Source: Cytophagales bacterium
GTDB taxonomy: Bacteria; Bacteroidota; Bacteroidia; Cytophagales; Cyclobacteriaceae
DNA length: 12,462 bases
NCBI GenBank assembly: GCA_003500135.1
Contig: DNTA01000034.1
Coordinates: 5,098-17,559, forward strand
Reading direction: 5' to 3'
A program made the translations under genes and the position numbers. Below, piece by piece: positions 5,747-12,462 of this stretch. Positions within the stretch are counted from its first letter, which is position 1. Every line of letters starts with the position of its first letter. Under the pieces are notes generated by a model. The model had not been told where the DNA came from. It did no database searches and saw nothing but the letters and a program-made list of their open reading frames with translations.

Positions 5747-6122
5747 TTTTTGCGCCTGTTTTTGGTTTTTAGAACAAGCTTTTAAGTCAATAGCGGCAAT
5801 TTCAAACTATTTATTAAACTCCCTGATATTACACTATTAGACACATAAAATCGATTAAGTTAAATCGTGATAATTGCAAACTTTAAATTGTTCACCACAG
5901 CGGAGTACTTTTCTATTTATGAAGAACAAAAACACTTTTAGCATTTTTCGGCAGATTATCATAAATGTAATTTCATCTAACCAGCACAATTAACGTGGGA
6001 TTATTTCAAATATTTTTTAGTCAGGTTTAAGTTGCAATATCTCATCCCGAAAATTTTTCGATAGAATTAAACCACAATGGATTGTGATACCAGAAACCTT
6101 TTTTTATAATTGGACAATTAAA
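5747..6122. other. AT-rich intergenic stretch
   Basis: Apart from the open extension of the micro-ORF (to 5806), I see no convincing reading frame, RNA gene, repeat or good promoter match here. It is markedly more AT-rich than the flanking genes and lies between divergent small genes, so regulatory sequence is the likely content. Confidence 0.5.
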
Positions 6123-6392
6123 ATGCATTGTATGTCTAATGTAACTTTTTACATCAGGTTTCATGCCTCGGCGATTGATAGTGATGCGGCCGAGGAATTG
6201 ATTTATGAAAAACTGAATTGGGCAAATGGAAATTGCCAGGTTGTTGATATCGAGCCGTATGACGACAATACACTTGATTTTATTGTCGACCTCGAATTCG
6301 AACCTTTTGCGATTACAAAGCTTGAAAAAGAACTCAACCTAATGACAGAACTTGAGGCAATAGAAGTTCTGGAAGATGTTGAGTTTGATTAA
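6123..6392 (+). CDS. Small acidic hypothetical protein
   Basis: This is an unrecognised, strongly acidic protein of about 89 residues with no signal peptide. It looks like a compact alpha/beta fold: a strand (NVTFYIRFHA), a helix (DAAEELIYEKLNWA), two strands (CQVVDIEPY, TLDFIVDLEF), and a final helix and strand (ITKLEKELNLMTELEAIEVLEDVEF). That order resembles ferredoxin-like folds, an inference from pattern only. The start is uncertain. The frame is open from a GTG at 6084, but the ATG at 6123 has the A-rich upstream context usual here; the ATG at 6132 is also possible. It ends only 7 bases from the stop of the convergent TldD-like gene, with no terminator between. Confidence 0.65.
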   Translation: MHCMSNVTFYIRFHASAIDSDAAEELIYEKLNWANGNCQVVDIEPYDDNTLDFIVDLEFEPFAITKLEKELNLMTELEAIEVLEDVEFD

Positions 6393-6399
6393 TTCATTT

Positions 6400-8154
6400 C
6401 TATTCAGGTAAGGGGATCACCATTTCAAAGGGTGAATTGTCCGGATCAAACGACGAAAAGTAATAACTTTCGAGCAAAATTGCCGATGGCACAATCAATG
6501 ACACCATAGTACCATCGGTAGCCATGCCATTCATGCTGAAACCGGAGCTGCCATTCACCAAAAAATTATAAACCTTATATTCATCAGTAGCAGCTATTAC
6601 TTCGCGAAGTATTTTATTGTTTCGTTGATTTCCATGCATTCCGCTTATCAATACCGGGGTTTCCTCACCTGTATTGGCGTCAATTTTAAAAAAAGCATTG
6701 GGTCGTTTATCGGCGCTAACAGGCAAAGAAGATACATGTATACCATAGTTGAGTTGCTCTTCTCTCAGTAGATCGATCATTTTGTTTTTAAGGTTTTCTT
6801 TGGTTGCCGTTTCCCCCACCCTGATAAGCAGGTTCCCCGGCAAAAGCTGTTTGTTCAGATTGGAGGCCCCTACTACCAACCGATTATATCCATTGGATTG
6901 TAGCTCCCTCGGACTTGGTGTACGCCCATTAAGATGACTAACTACTTCACCGTTTTTAATCAAAACCAAAGTATCGTTCGGCATCACTCCTTCAGAGTCC
7001 ACTTCAAATTGGCCATACAATGTCTTGCCCTCAAAGGATGCTAATCGCGGAATGGCTGAAATAGTGATGAAATCTGCTGCAATCTTTCCCGATGATCCCG
7101 GATTACGGGCCTCTTCCAGGTTTTCAATGTATTTTTTAATCTCATTCTCATTTTCATTGCTCAAAACCGGGCGATCACTTAAAATGCCACCACTTCTGTT
7201 GTGGTAAATAGCCTTCATAAAAAAGGAAGCGACAGCAGGCCCTTCAATCAAAACAGGACCAATATATTGCTCCTTCAACGGCTCCGCCTCAAGTTTATTT
7301 CGCATATCATTAAGCAATACTGAAATATCGGTTTCGATTTGATCATCATCCGGCAGATCATGTAAAAATCGACCAATGTATTGAATTTGACTTCTTACGG
7401 GAACGTCGTCCCCGGCCAGGCATTGAGCCGTAACGGCAATAGTCGAGTAATTGTGTGGCTTGACCACCACTGTTCCTTCGGTATTTACAAAGTAACTTTG
7501 CACATTGGTTTGGGTAGCAAAAACACCGCTGTGGACTATATTTTTATGATCCGTAAAATATTCTGATAACGAACGTGCCCTTGATTTTAATTCAGCAATA
7601 TCTGTGTTCGACCCAGGGGCGGGTTGATAATACTTCACCGCATTTTCCCTGCTAAAATCAGGAAGCGGATAATCCATCTCATATTCATTGATGGTTTTCA
7701 TTTTTTGCTGATATTTCCTGGCAGCAGATTTATACACATTGTTTGTCGCCAGCCAGAAAGCTCGGCGAATGCCCCAGTAATCCGTATCAATTGGCAGAGG
7801 CTCATAATTGGATGGATACATAATCTGCCCGAAGCTATTATTGAAATTCTCGTCGTTAATAGCATAATCACCGACTATTAACCTGGTAAACCAGTTTCGT
7901 TCCTGAATTTCTTCCGCGCTCACTATGGCTCCAAGTGTAGCAATGGCATATTGCATATCGACATCTGCCATGGTGTAGGCTATAAAAAAAGGCCGGTTAT
8001 ACCCTTCTTCCTGCAGCTGGGCCATATTTCTTTCCATTTCATCCTGAAGAGCTGTTACTACCAGGCTGTCCCTGGGCGCCATTTCCATTTGCGCCTTACC
8101 GGAAATTGAAATAAGTTGAGCAGCAAGGATCATTAAAAAATACCGGTTAATCAT
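6400..8154 (-). CDS. Exported TldD/PmbA-family protein lacking the zinc site (TldE-like partner)
   Basis: This 584-residue protein is a relative of the TldD/PmbA (peptidase family U62) proteins and of its upstream neighbour, with which it shares the N-terminal layout (LQDEM...PFFIAYTMADV), the PDFSRE block at about 166-171, and the VNTEGTVVVKPH block at 223-234 that matches VSTEGSSIIQNF next door. It has a signal peptide (about 1-21, cleavage near GKA-Q). Where the neighbour has HEIFGHRIEG, this protein has FFMKAIYHNRSGG (about 311-323), so both metal-binding histidines and the catalytic Glu are not in place. The C-terminal cysteine loop is also absent. This parallels E. coli TldE/PmbA, the inactive subunit of the TldD/TldE protease. 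Its ATG overlaps the end of the upstream gene by 8 bases, implying coupled synthesis and probably a heterodimer in the periplasm. Confidence 0.85.
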   Translation of the reverse strand: MINRYFLMILAAQLISISGKAQMEMAPRDSLVVTALQDEMERNMAQLQEEGYNRPFFIAYTMADVDMQYAIATLGAIVSAEEIQERNWFTRLIVGDYAINDENFNNSFGQIMYPSNYEPLPIDTDYWGIRRAFWLATNNVYKSAARKYQQKMKTINEYEMDYPLPDFSRENAVKYYQPAPGSNTDIAELKSRARSLSEYFTDHKNIVHSGVFATQTNVQSYFVNTEGTVVVKPHNYSTIAVTAQCLAGDDVPVRSQIQYIGRFLHDLPDDDQIETDISVLLNDMRNKLEAEPLKEQYIGPVLIEGPAVASFFMKAIYHNRSGGILSDRPVLSNENENEIKKYIENLEEARNPGSSGKIAADFITISAIPRLASFEGKTLYGQFEVDSEGVMPNDTLVLIKNGEVVSHLNGRTPSPRELQSNGYNRLVVGASNLNKQLLPGNLLIRVGETATKENLKNKMIDLLREEQLNYGIHVSSLPVSADKRPNAFFKIDANTGEETPVLISGMHGNQRNNKILREVIAATDEYKVYNFLVNGSSGFSMNGMATDGTMVSLIVPSAILLESYYFSSFDPDNSPFEMVIPLPE

Positions 8155-9874
8155 TTTTTAGTGGTCGATTCGTTTTATTCAACATCATTTCCAGCTCAGG
8201 GCTTTTCAAAAGTGGCAAGGTCACTTCTGACTCGGGCTTTCTCTGAGTTTCTATTTGATTTACAAAAATGGATGGCGCTATGGTTGTTACGGGTACATTG
8301 CCCGATTCAGCGCCGCAGTACCCCACAAACACGCCAGTTTCATTCCCCGTAGCTTCGATTTCAGAAAACATGGCGAGAGGAGTACCAATCAAATCTACCC
8401 CACGGACCAATTCATCCGGACGGCCATCTACATATATTCGGTATACTTCGGTAGGCATTATATTAAAGGCGTTAGGCATGTAGCGATCTGTGGTGGTAAA
8501 TCCACCGGTTACTTCTTTGAAATAATATCCGTAAGGTTTGTTTTGTCGTTTACATTCCTTTATCAGCATTTTTTTCATTTTATCCCCGTCCAGCTGTTTC
8601 GAAGACTGCACTATTAAATTCGATTGCCTTGATACGATGCTTTGTCCCGGTTCGGCCCTTCCATGGCCATTAGAATTTTCAATATTTAAGATAGGGCGAC
8701 GCGACATTAGAAATGTTTTTAGAATACCTTCTTCCACTACAAATACTTTTTCTGCTTTCACACCCTGGTCATCGTATTTATAATGGCCAAAAAGATCCTG
8801 ATCAGCATATTGCTGCAAAATAGGATCTGATATCACATTAATGTACCTGGGCAAAACACGTTCATTGAGTTTATTTTTAAAGGTTTGACCATCGGATTCA
8901 CTTTTCAATCGATGCCCCTCTATTCTATGCCCGAAAATTTCATGAAAAAACACACCTGTTACCTTAGGAGAAAAGATGGCCGGACCGGTGTAAGGTTCTG
9001 CCAGAGGAGCTTTTTGAAGTAGTTTCAATTTTTTTACAAGTCCAATAGTAGCTTCAATCAGCGTGTCTTTGTCAGGTAAATCCTTCGGCTGAAATGCTTC
9101 ATACGATAAGTATATCGGCACCTCTTTGCCGCCATCAGCTTTTATACTGGCCGAAATGTGCAAGTCGCAACGATAAAAATTTTGAATGATCGAACTACCC
9201 TCTGTGGATACAAAATATCTCCTTTCTACATTAACCTGTAAATTGGCTATTCCCACAATTATGTCTTCATCATGTTTGAACAAACCTGATATTTCGCGAA
9301 GATTATCTTCCCATTGCGTTAGGTTGATATCGTAAGTAGCGGGGTTCATCAGGCTGTCATAGTGCACTCTGGGCGTCTCTCTGCTAAAGTCGGGGGATAA
9401 ATTTTTGTCATCAGGTTTTATGTCATTATTAATAACCTGCTTATACTGCTTCTGCACAGTTTTATAGAGCTCATTGTTTGATTGCCAAATCATTTGTGCA
9501 ATGGCTTTCCCGTTATTGTCCAGAGGGAGGTTCTGCGCATAATCACCGGAATAGTCGCCATAACCGAAAACACCGGGTATCTGTCGTGTATTATCCCTAT
9601 CGTAGTTACCAAGGCGGATCTGAGGGGTACATATTCTCTGGCGCTGTCTTGAAGAAGTTACCAGGCTTCCAAAGGATGCGGTGACAGAATAGTTAACGGC
9701 ATCGCTAACCCTTAAATGCATGTAATAAGGAACCTGATCTTGTTTCTTCAGGGCTTCATATTCACGATTCAATTCATCCTGAAGTATGTATAAAAGGCTA
9801 TCCTGGCCTAAAGCCGAAAAGCTGGAAATGGCTATTAAACCGCCTATCAGGATATTAATGGATGAAATCTTCAT
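8147..9874 (-). CDS. Exported TldD-family metalloprotease with intact HExxxH
   Basis: This 575-residue protein belongs to the TldD/PmbA family (peptidase U62). A signal peptide (about 1-23, cleavage near ALG-Q) sends it out of the cytoplasm, unlike E. coli TldD, which works in the cytoplasm with TldE on unfolded peptides such as microcin B17 precursor and the CcdA antitoxin. The zinc motif HEIFGH is at 311-316, followed by RIEGHRLKSE as in TldD. A cysteine at 520 in GYCGAESGNVPV corresponds to the third zinc ligand (MCGKxGQxVPV in TldD). The PDFSRE and VSTEGSS blocks of the N-terminal substrate-groove domain are at 161-166 and 222-228. It is about 95 residues longer than the E. coli protein. 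It is the first gene of a two-gene unit with the inactive paralogue. The ATG at 9874 follows a purine-rich AAGAAGAAGCG. Confidence 0.9.
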   Translation of the reverse strand: MKISSINILIGGLIAISSFSALGQDSLLYILQDELNREYEALKKQDQVPYYMHLRVSDAVNYSVTASFGSLVTSSRQRQRICTPQIRLGNYDRDNTRQIPGVFGYGDYSGDYAQNLPLDNNGKAIAQMIWQSNNELYKTVQKQYKQVINNDIKPDDKNLSPDFSRETPRVHYDSLMNPATYDINLTQWEDNLREISGLFKHDEDIIVGIANLQVNVERRYFVSTEGSSIIQNFYRCDLHISASIKADGGKEVPIYLSYEAFQPKDLPDKDTLIEATIGLVKKLKLLQKAPLAEPYTGPAIFSPKVTGVFFHEIFGHRIEGHRLKSESDGQTFKNKLNERVLPRYINVISDPILQQYADQDLFGHYKYDDQGVKAEKVFVVEEGILKTFLMSRRPILNIENSNGHGRAEPGQSIVSRQSNLIVQSSKQLDGDKMKKMLIKECKRQNKPYGYYFKEVTGGFTTTDRYMPNAFNIMPTEVYRIYVDGRPDELVRGVDLIGTPLAMFSEIEATGNETGVFVGYCGAESGNVPVTTIAPSIFVNQIETQRKPESEVTLPLLKSPELEMMLNKTNRPLKND

Positions 9875-10279
9875 CTACGCTTCTTCTTTTTCTTATCCAC
9901 TATTTAACTGAAATAAAACTGTGTGGGGTAATAAAAAAATGACCTACACCGTGTTTAGCTTCAAGTATAACTTTAAACTGCAAAATACTTAATTCGTATT
10001 AATTTCCAACTATTTAAAAGGTATACCGGTAAACATGTATGGTCAATTTTCCATTCAGGAAATAGGTTAAACCCGATTATGTTGCTGAACTTTGTACTGA
10101 GCATATAGACGTCAAAATACCGATTGGCCGGAAAGGAATGATTTTCTATTGCATATTCATGGTTAATTTGTCGATGAACTAATGCTATCTGCAAAATAGT
10201 CGCTAGCTTTGTGTTATTCTCCTATTCGCGACCAGTCGGATAGCAATTAAAATTTTTCGTCAACTAAAATGTAAATGAA
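9875..10279. other. Divergent intergenic spacer between the TldD-like gene and the methyltransferase
   Basis: These 405 bases separate two genes transcribed away from each other and so should hold both promoters. The only open frame of any length (minus strand, 9973-10194, TTG start) has composition unlike protein, so I do not call it. Apart from the -7 match at 10204-10211 I see no repeat, RNA or operator that stands out. Confidence 0.5.
10204..10211 (+). promoter_or_regulatory. Possible Bacteroidota -7 element for the methyltransferase gene
   Basis: TAGCTTTG matches the Bacteroidota TAnnTTTG -7 consensus exactly and lies about 70 bases before the methyltransferase start. No TTTG is found at the expected -33 spacing; the nearest, at 10167-10170, is too far. 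The call therefore rests on one element only. Confidence 0.3.
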
Positions 10280-11197
10280 TTGAAACAAGGGCATCAAAAA
10301 TCGGCGCATTCTGAGGATGTATTTGGAGAAGACAGGGAATACTGGTGGAATGAAGACTTTCTTGAATTGATGGCCGAAAGACTGGGGCTGGATCAATGCA
10401 AAAGCATCGTTGACGTGGGCTGTGGTATAGGGGCGCTTGCATTTAAACTATCACCGTATTTTCCGTCAGGATCCTCATTGACCGGTGTTGACCTTGAAAA
10501 AAAGCATGTGAAAAAGGCAAAGCAGCGAACAAGGAAAATGCGTAAAGATGTTTCATTCAATTTTATCGAAGGTGACGCTCAAAGCCTGCCCATTGAAGAT
10601 GATTTTGCGGATTTATGTTATTGCCAGACACTATTAATTCATGTAGATGATCCTTCAGAAGCGCTGGCGGAAATGAAAAGGGTAACCAAGCCCGGTGGAT
10701 GGCTGGTAGCTTTAGAGCCCAACAACCTGGTGCCTAACCTGATGTTCGATACATATGAACAGACCAATTATAATGTTGACGATATAATGCAAAATGTAGA
10801 AGTACGCTTGCGCTGTGAAAAAGGAAAAAAAGAGCTTGGAGAAGGGTTCAACTCGCTGGGAGATGCTTTACCTGATTTGTTCAAAAAATGTGATTTGGAA
10901 GACATCCAGGTCTGGATTTCAGATAAAGCCTTACCTTTAATTCCACCCTATGACACCCGGGAAAAGCGGGTTCGTGCCGCTCAGATGATAGAATGGCTGG
11001 AATCTGAATCCGGAGGGTTTGATTACGATGAAAACTTAAGGTATTTTAAAGCTGGTGGTGGTAAGAAATTAGACTTTGATGCATATTGGGATCGTGTAAT
11101 GGGTTATAAAAGTGTATTGCTGGACCAACTTAAAAAAGGGGATTATATTTCAGCCGGTGGAAGTATGATGTATATCGTGGCTGCAAAAGTGAAATAA
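10280..11197 (+). CDS. Class I SAM-dependent methyltransferase
   Basis: This is a cytoplasmic 305-residue protein with a Rossmann-type methyltransferase domain. Motif I is IVDVGCGIGALA at 43-54. The acidic residue that binds the SAM ribose is in GVDLE at 69-73, motif II in IEGDAQSLPI at 96-105, and post-motif signals in CYCQTLLIHVDDP at 113-125 and RVTKPGGWLVALEPN at 134-148. This is the Methyltransf_11/UbiE-like layout. A C-terminal region of about 150 residues, rich in charged and aromatic residues, presumably shapes the substrate pocket; the substrate is unknown. The start is odd. The frame is bounded by a TAA at 10265-10267 and contains no ATG before residue 31, so the TTG at 10280 is the best start: it keeps the FGEDREYWWN segment that such proteins usually have before motif I. 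The gene is monocistronic and convergent with the rhodopsin pair. Confidence 0.85.
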   Translation: MKQGHQKSAHSEDVFGEDREYWWNEDFLELMAERLGLDQCKSIVDVGCGIGALAFKLSPYFPSGSSLTGVDLEKKHVKKAKQRTRKMRKDVSFNFIEGDAQSLPIEDDFADLCYCQTLLIHVDDPSEALAEMKRVTKPGGWLVALEPNNLVPNLMFDTYEQTNYNVDDIMQNVEVRLRCEKGKKELGEGFNSLGDALPDLFKKCDLEDIQVWISDKALPLIPPYDTREKRVRAAQMIEWLESESGGFDYDENLRYFKAGGGKKLDFDAYWDRVMGYKSVLLDQLKKGDYISAGGSMMYIVAAKVK

Positions 11198-11210
11198 ACA
11201 AAGAAATGAA

Positions 11211-11236
11211 CCCGGACCACCAATATATGATCCGGG
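11211..11236. terminator. Hairpin between convergent methyltransferase and NTF2-fold genes
   Basis: CCCGGA at 11211-11216 pairs perfectly with TCCGGG at 11231-11236 around a 14-base AT-rich loop. It lies 14 bases past the methyltransferase stop and 11 bases from the end of the convergent gene. The stem is GC-rich but short, and no T-tract follows, so it is a moderate candidate for shared termination. Confidence 0.5.
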
Positions 11237-11246
11237 AACATACTGC

Positions 11247-11705
11247 TTAATCCACCAAGGGTTCAACTTTTATCAAACTACTATGGTACCTGGACTCCTT
11301 CCATTCCTTGCCCACTTTCTTCCAGATGATAGTAGCAATGACCGAAAAATTGAGTTTTTTATCTTTGGTAATAAACTTTTGATCAAAATCAACCACGCCA
11401 TATCCCATTTCGCTTGTTTCAATCGCTTCGTAATTGGTGATTTCAGACCACGTGGATGCCTCTATTTGATCCAGTTGTATGAAAAGGTTTTTAAACCAAT
11501 TCTCCCAACCTTCCCTGTTGCGAATTACTTCAGCTCCACCTTGCACATTGATATCTATTATTCCGAAATCATCATCACAAACTTGCGAAAGGTCATCGAA
11601 ATCATGATTACTAACGTCTTCCAGCATCCGAGCCGTTTCTGAAAAAAATGGTTTTTCATACATTTCGTCCGGATAGGATATTTTGGGTTTGTCGATAGTT
11701 TGCAT
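11247..11705 (-). CDS. NTF2-fold (SnoaL/DUF4440-like) protein coupled to the rhodopsin
   Basis: This 152-residue soluble protein has no signal peptide. The pattern is that of a SnoaL/DUF4440-type NTF2-like fold: an N-terminal helix (SETARMLEDVSNHDFDDLSQ, about 22-41), a strand pair around DFGIIDINVQGG at 46-57, a helix REGWENWFKNLF at 64-75, and long C-terminal strands ending in EWKESRYHSSLIKVE (134-148), the usual W-K-x-x-x-x-H-x-S finish of this family. Such cone-shaped folds bind small hydrophobic molecules or act as enzymes; the binding partner here is unknown. Its ATG shares one base with the rhodopsin stop codon (TAATG at 11703-11707, minus strand), so the two are probably translated together. 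A role in handling retinal or a carotenoid is tempting but only an inference. Confidence 0.8.
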   Translation of the reverse strand: MQTIDKPKISYPDEMYEKPFFSETARMLEDVSNHDFDDLSQVCDDDFGIIDINVQGGAEVIRNREGWENWFKNLFIQLDQIEASTWSEITNYEAIETSEMGYGVVDFDQKFITKDKKLNFSVIATIIWKKVGKEWKESRYHSSLIKVEPLVD

Positions 11706-12382
11706 TACGCTTCAGATCCTTTGAAAGATTCTTTGATCGCTATGCCATATACTACCAATCCGAAGCCTATTTTGTTCACTGCATCACCAATGTTGTAGAT
11801 CAAATCCATGTCAGATGACCTTAATATGCCGGCTCCGTCAGGACCTAACCAACCTCCGGGCATCGCCATGTAACCTATGGGATATATTGCCCATCCTACC
11901 AGTACGAACCATGCCAGGGTCCTGATACCTTTTTTTACTGATTCTTTACCTGATTGATCCGCTAATGCTTTAACTTCACCAAACCATGCTGCGTATAGGA
12001 TGTAAATATATCCAAGGGTTGATATTACTCCCCAGAACACCGAGTGGAATGCAGTACCGTCGGCAAAGGCTTCACCGATATAACCCGCAACCAACATCCA
12101 AACTGATGCAATAATAAGTTTCCAAAGCAAACCAATTTTAGCGCCTGCCGGTTTGGTCAACAAGTAGAATTCCACACACATCAAAGGCACGGTAAGTGTC
12201 CAGTCGATGTAACGAAGAGCAGTTGGATTTTCGCCTGTTGCAGCATAGTAATCCCTCATGTAGTAATAATGAACTGCGGCAATACCTGTTATCAAACCAC
12301 TGATCAATAGTGAGGTTTTCCATTTGTTATCAACTCTTCCTCTTTCAAAGAAGAAAAATACCGCCGCGGCAAACATTGCCAT
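11705..12382 (-). CDS. Proton-pumping proteorhodopsin, 5' end unclear
   Basis: This is a seven-helix microbial rhodopsin, a light-driven proton pump of the inner membrane. Counting from the ATG at 12382, the key residues are D60 (proton acceptor, PR D97), T64 (T101), E71 (donor, E108), giving the DTE motif; R57 (R94); H38 (H75, partner of the acceptor); D200 (D227); and the retinal Schiff-base lysine K204 (K231). M68 at the colour-tuning site (PR 105) predicts green absorption, as usual in Bacteroidota. G118 aligns with W138 of bacteriorhodopsin and G156 of xanthorhodopsin. The start is doubtful: the same frame upstream (to 12418) reads QVFTFFTGY, which matches the beginning of helix 1 in relatives, but an in-frame TAA at 12419-12421 and no ATG cut it off. 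The gene is probably truncated, frameshifted or misread there. The stop overlaps the NTF2-fold gene start. Confidence 0.92.
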   Translation of the reverse strand: MAMFAAAVFFFFERGRVDNKWKTSLLISGLITGIAAVHYYYMRDYYAATGENPTALRYIDWTLTVPLMCVEFYLLTKPAGAKIGLLWKLIIASVWMLVAGYIGEAFADGTAFHSVFWGVISTLGYIYILYAAWFGEVKALADQSGKESVKKGIRTLAWFVLVGWAIYPIGYMAMPGGWLGPDGAGILRSSDMDLIYNIGDAVNKIGFGLVVYGIAIKESFKGSEA

Positions 12383-12462
12383 GTAACCTGTAAAAAATGT
12401 AAAAACCTGAGTTCGATTTTAAAATAGGGCTATTTGTGTGGTTTCGGCAGATTCATACCTTA

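Noticed and set aside
8255..8617. 120-codon plus-strand frame inside the TldD-like gene
   Set aside because: It is fully antisense to an intact gene with recognisable catalytic motifs and has no homology-like features of its own.
9973..10194. 73-codon minus-strand frame in the divergent spacer
   Set aside because: It begins with TTG, its composition does not look like a folded protein, it resembles no family, and it would fill the promoter region of the TldD-like gene.

Overview
The window looks like chromosomal DNA of a bacterium of the phylum Bacteroidota, probably an aquatic Cytophagia-type lineage; the finer rank is an inference. The reasons are a DUF2911 protein, a proteorhodopsin of the Bacteroidota type (Met at the colour-tuning site), start codons preceded by A-rich DNA rather than Shine-Dalgarno sites, and moderately AT-rich spacers. 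I see no tRNA, rRNA, CRISPR array or insertion sequence.

Layout. Positions 168-1258 (+): a secreted DUF2911 protein with a TPR tail, split by an apparent one-base loss near 830. 1297-2403 (-): a Tat-exported Gfo/Idh/MocA oxidoreductase. 2529-3455 (+): a nitrilase, divergent from it. 3513-4139 (-): an NfsB-like nitroreductase. 4238-5330 (+): a compact cassette of small unrecognised genes, opening with a textbook TTGACA-N17-TATAAT promoter, joined by TAATG and ATGA overlaps and closed by a strong terminator; its first gene is frame-broken. 5340-5591 (-) and 6123-6392 (+): small hypothetical genes on either side of an AT-rich spacer holding a possible micro-ORF. 9874 down to 6400 (-): two overlapping genes for exported TldD/PmbA-type proteins, the first with an intact HExxxH zinc site and the second without it, suggesting an extracytoplasmic counterpart of the TldD/TldE pair. 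10280-11197 (+): a SAM-dependent methyltransferase with a TTG start. 12382 down to 11247 (-): a proton-pumping rhodopsin whose stop codon overlaps the start of an NTF2-fold (SnoaL/DUF4440-like) protein.

How the genes work together. Most transcription units are single genes separated by hairpins at convergent ends. The three real multi-gene units are the small-gene cassette, the tldD-like pair and the rhodopsin/NTF2 pair. The rhodopsin carries the DTE proton-pump residues, Met at the tuning site (green-absorbing type) and a glycine at the position that opens the carotenoid-antenna window in xanthorhodopsin. Its coupling to an NTF2-fold protein is the most suggestive functional link here, because NTF2-like folds include carotenoid-binding domains.

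Caution. Three loci (DUF2911, the first small cassette gene, the 5' end of the rhodopsin) show frame breaks. Either several genes are decaying or the sequence has base-level errors; read data would decide.
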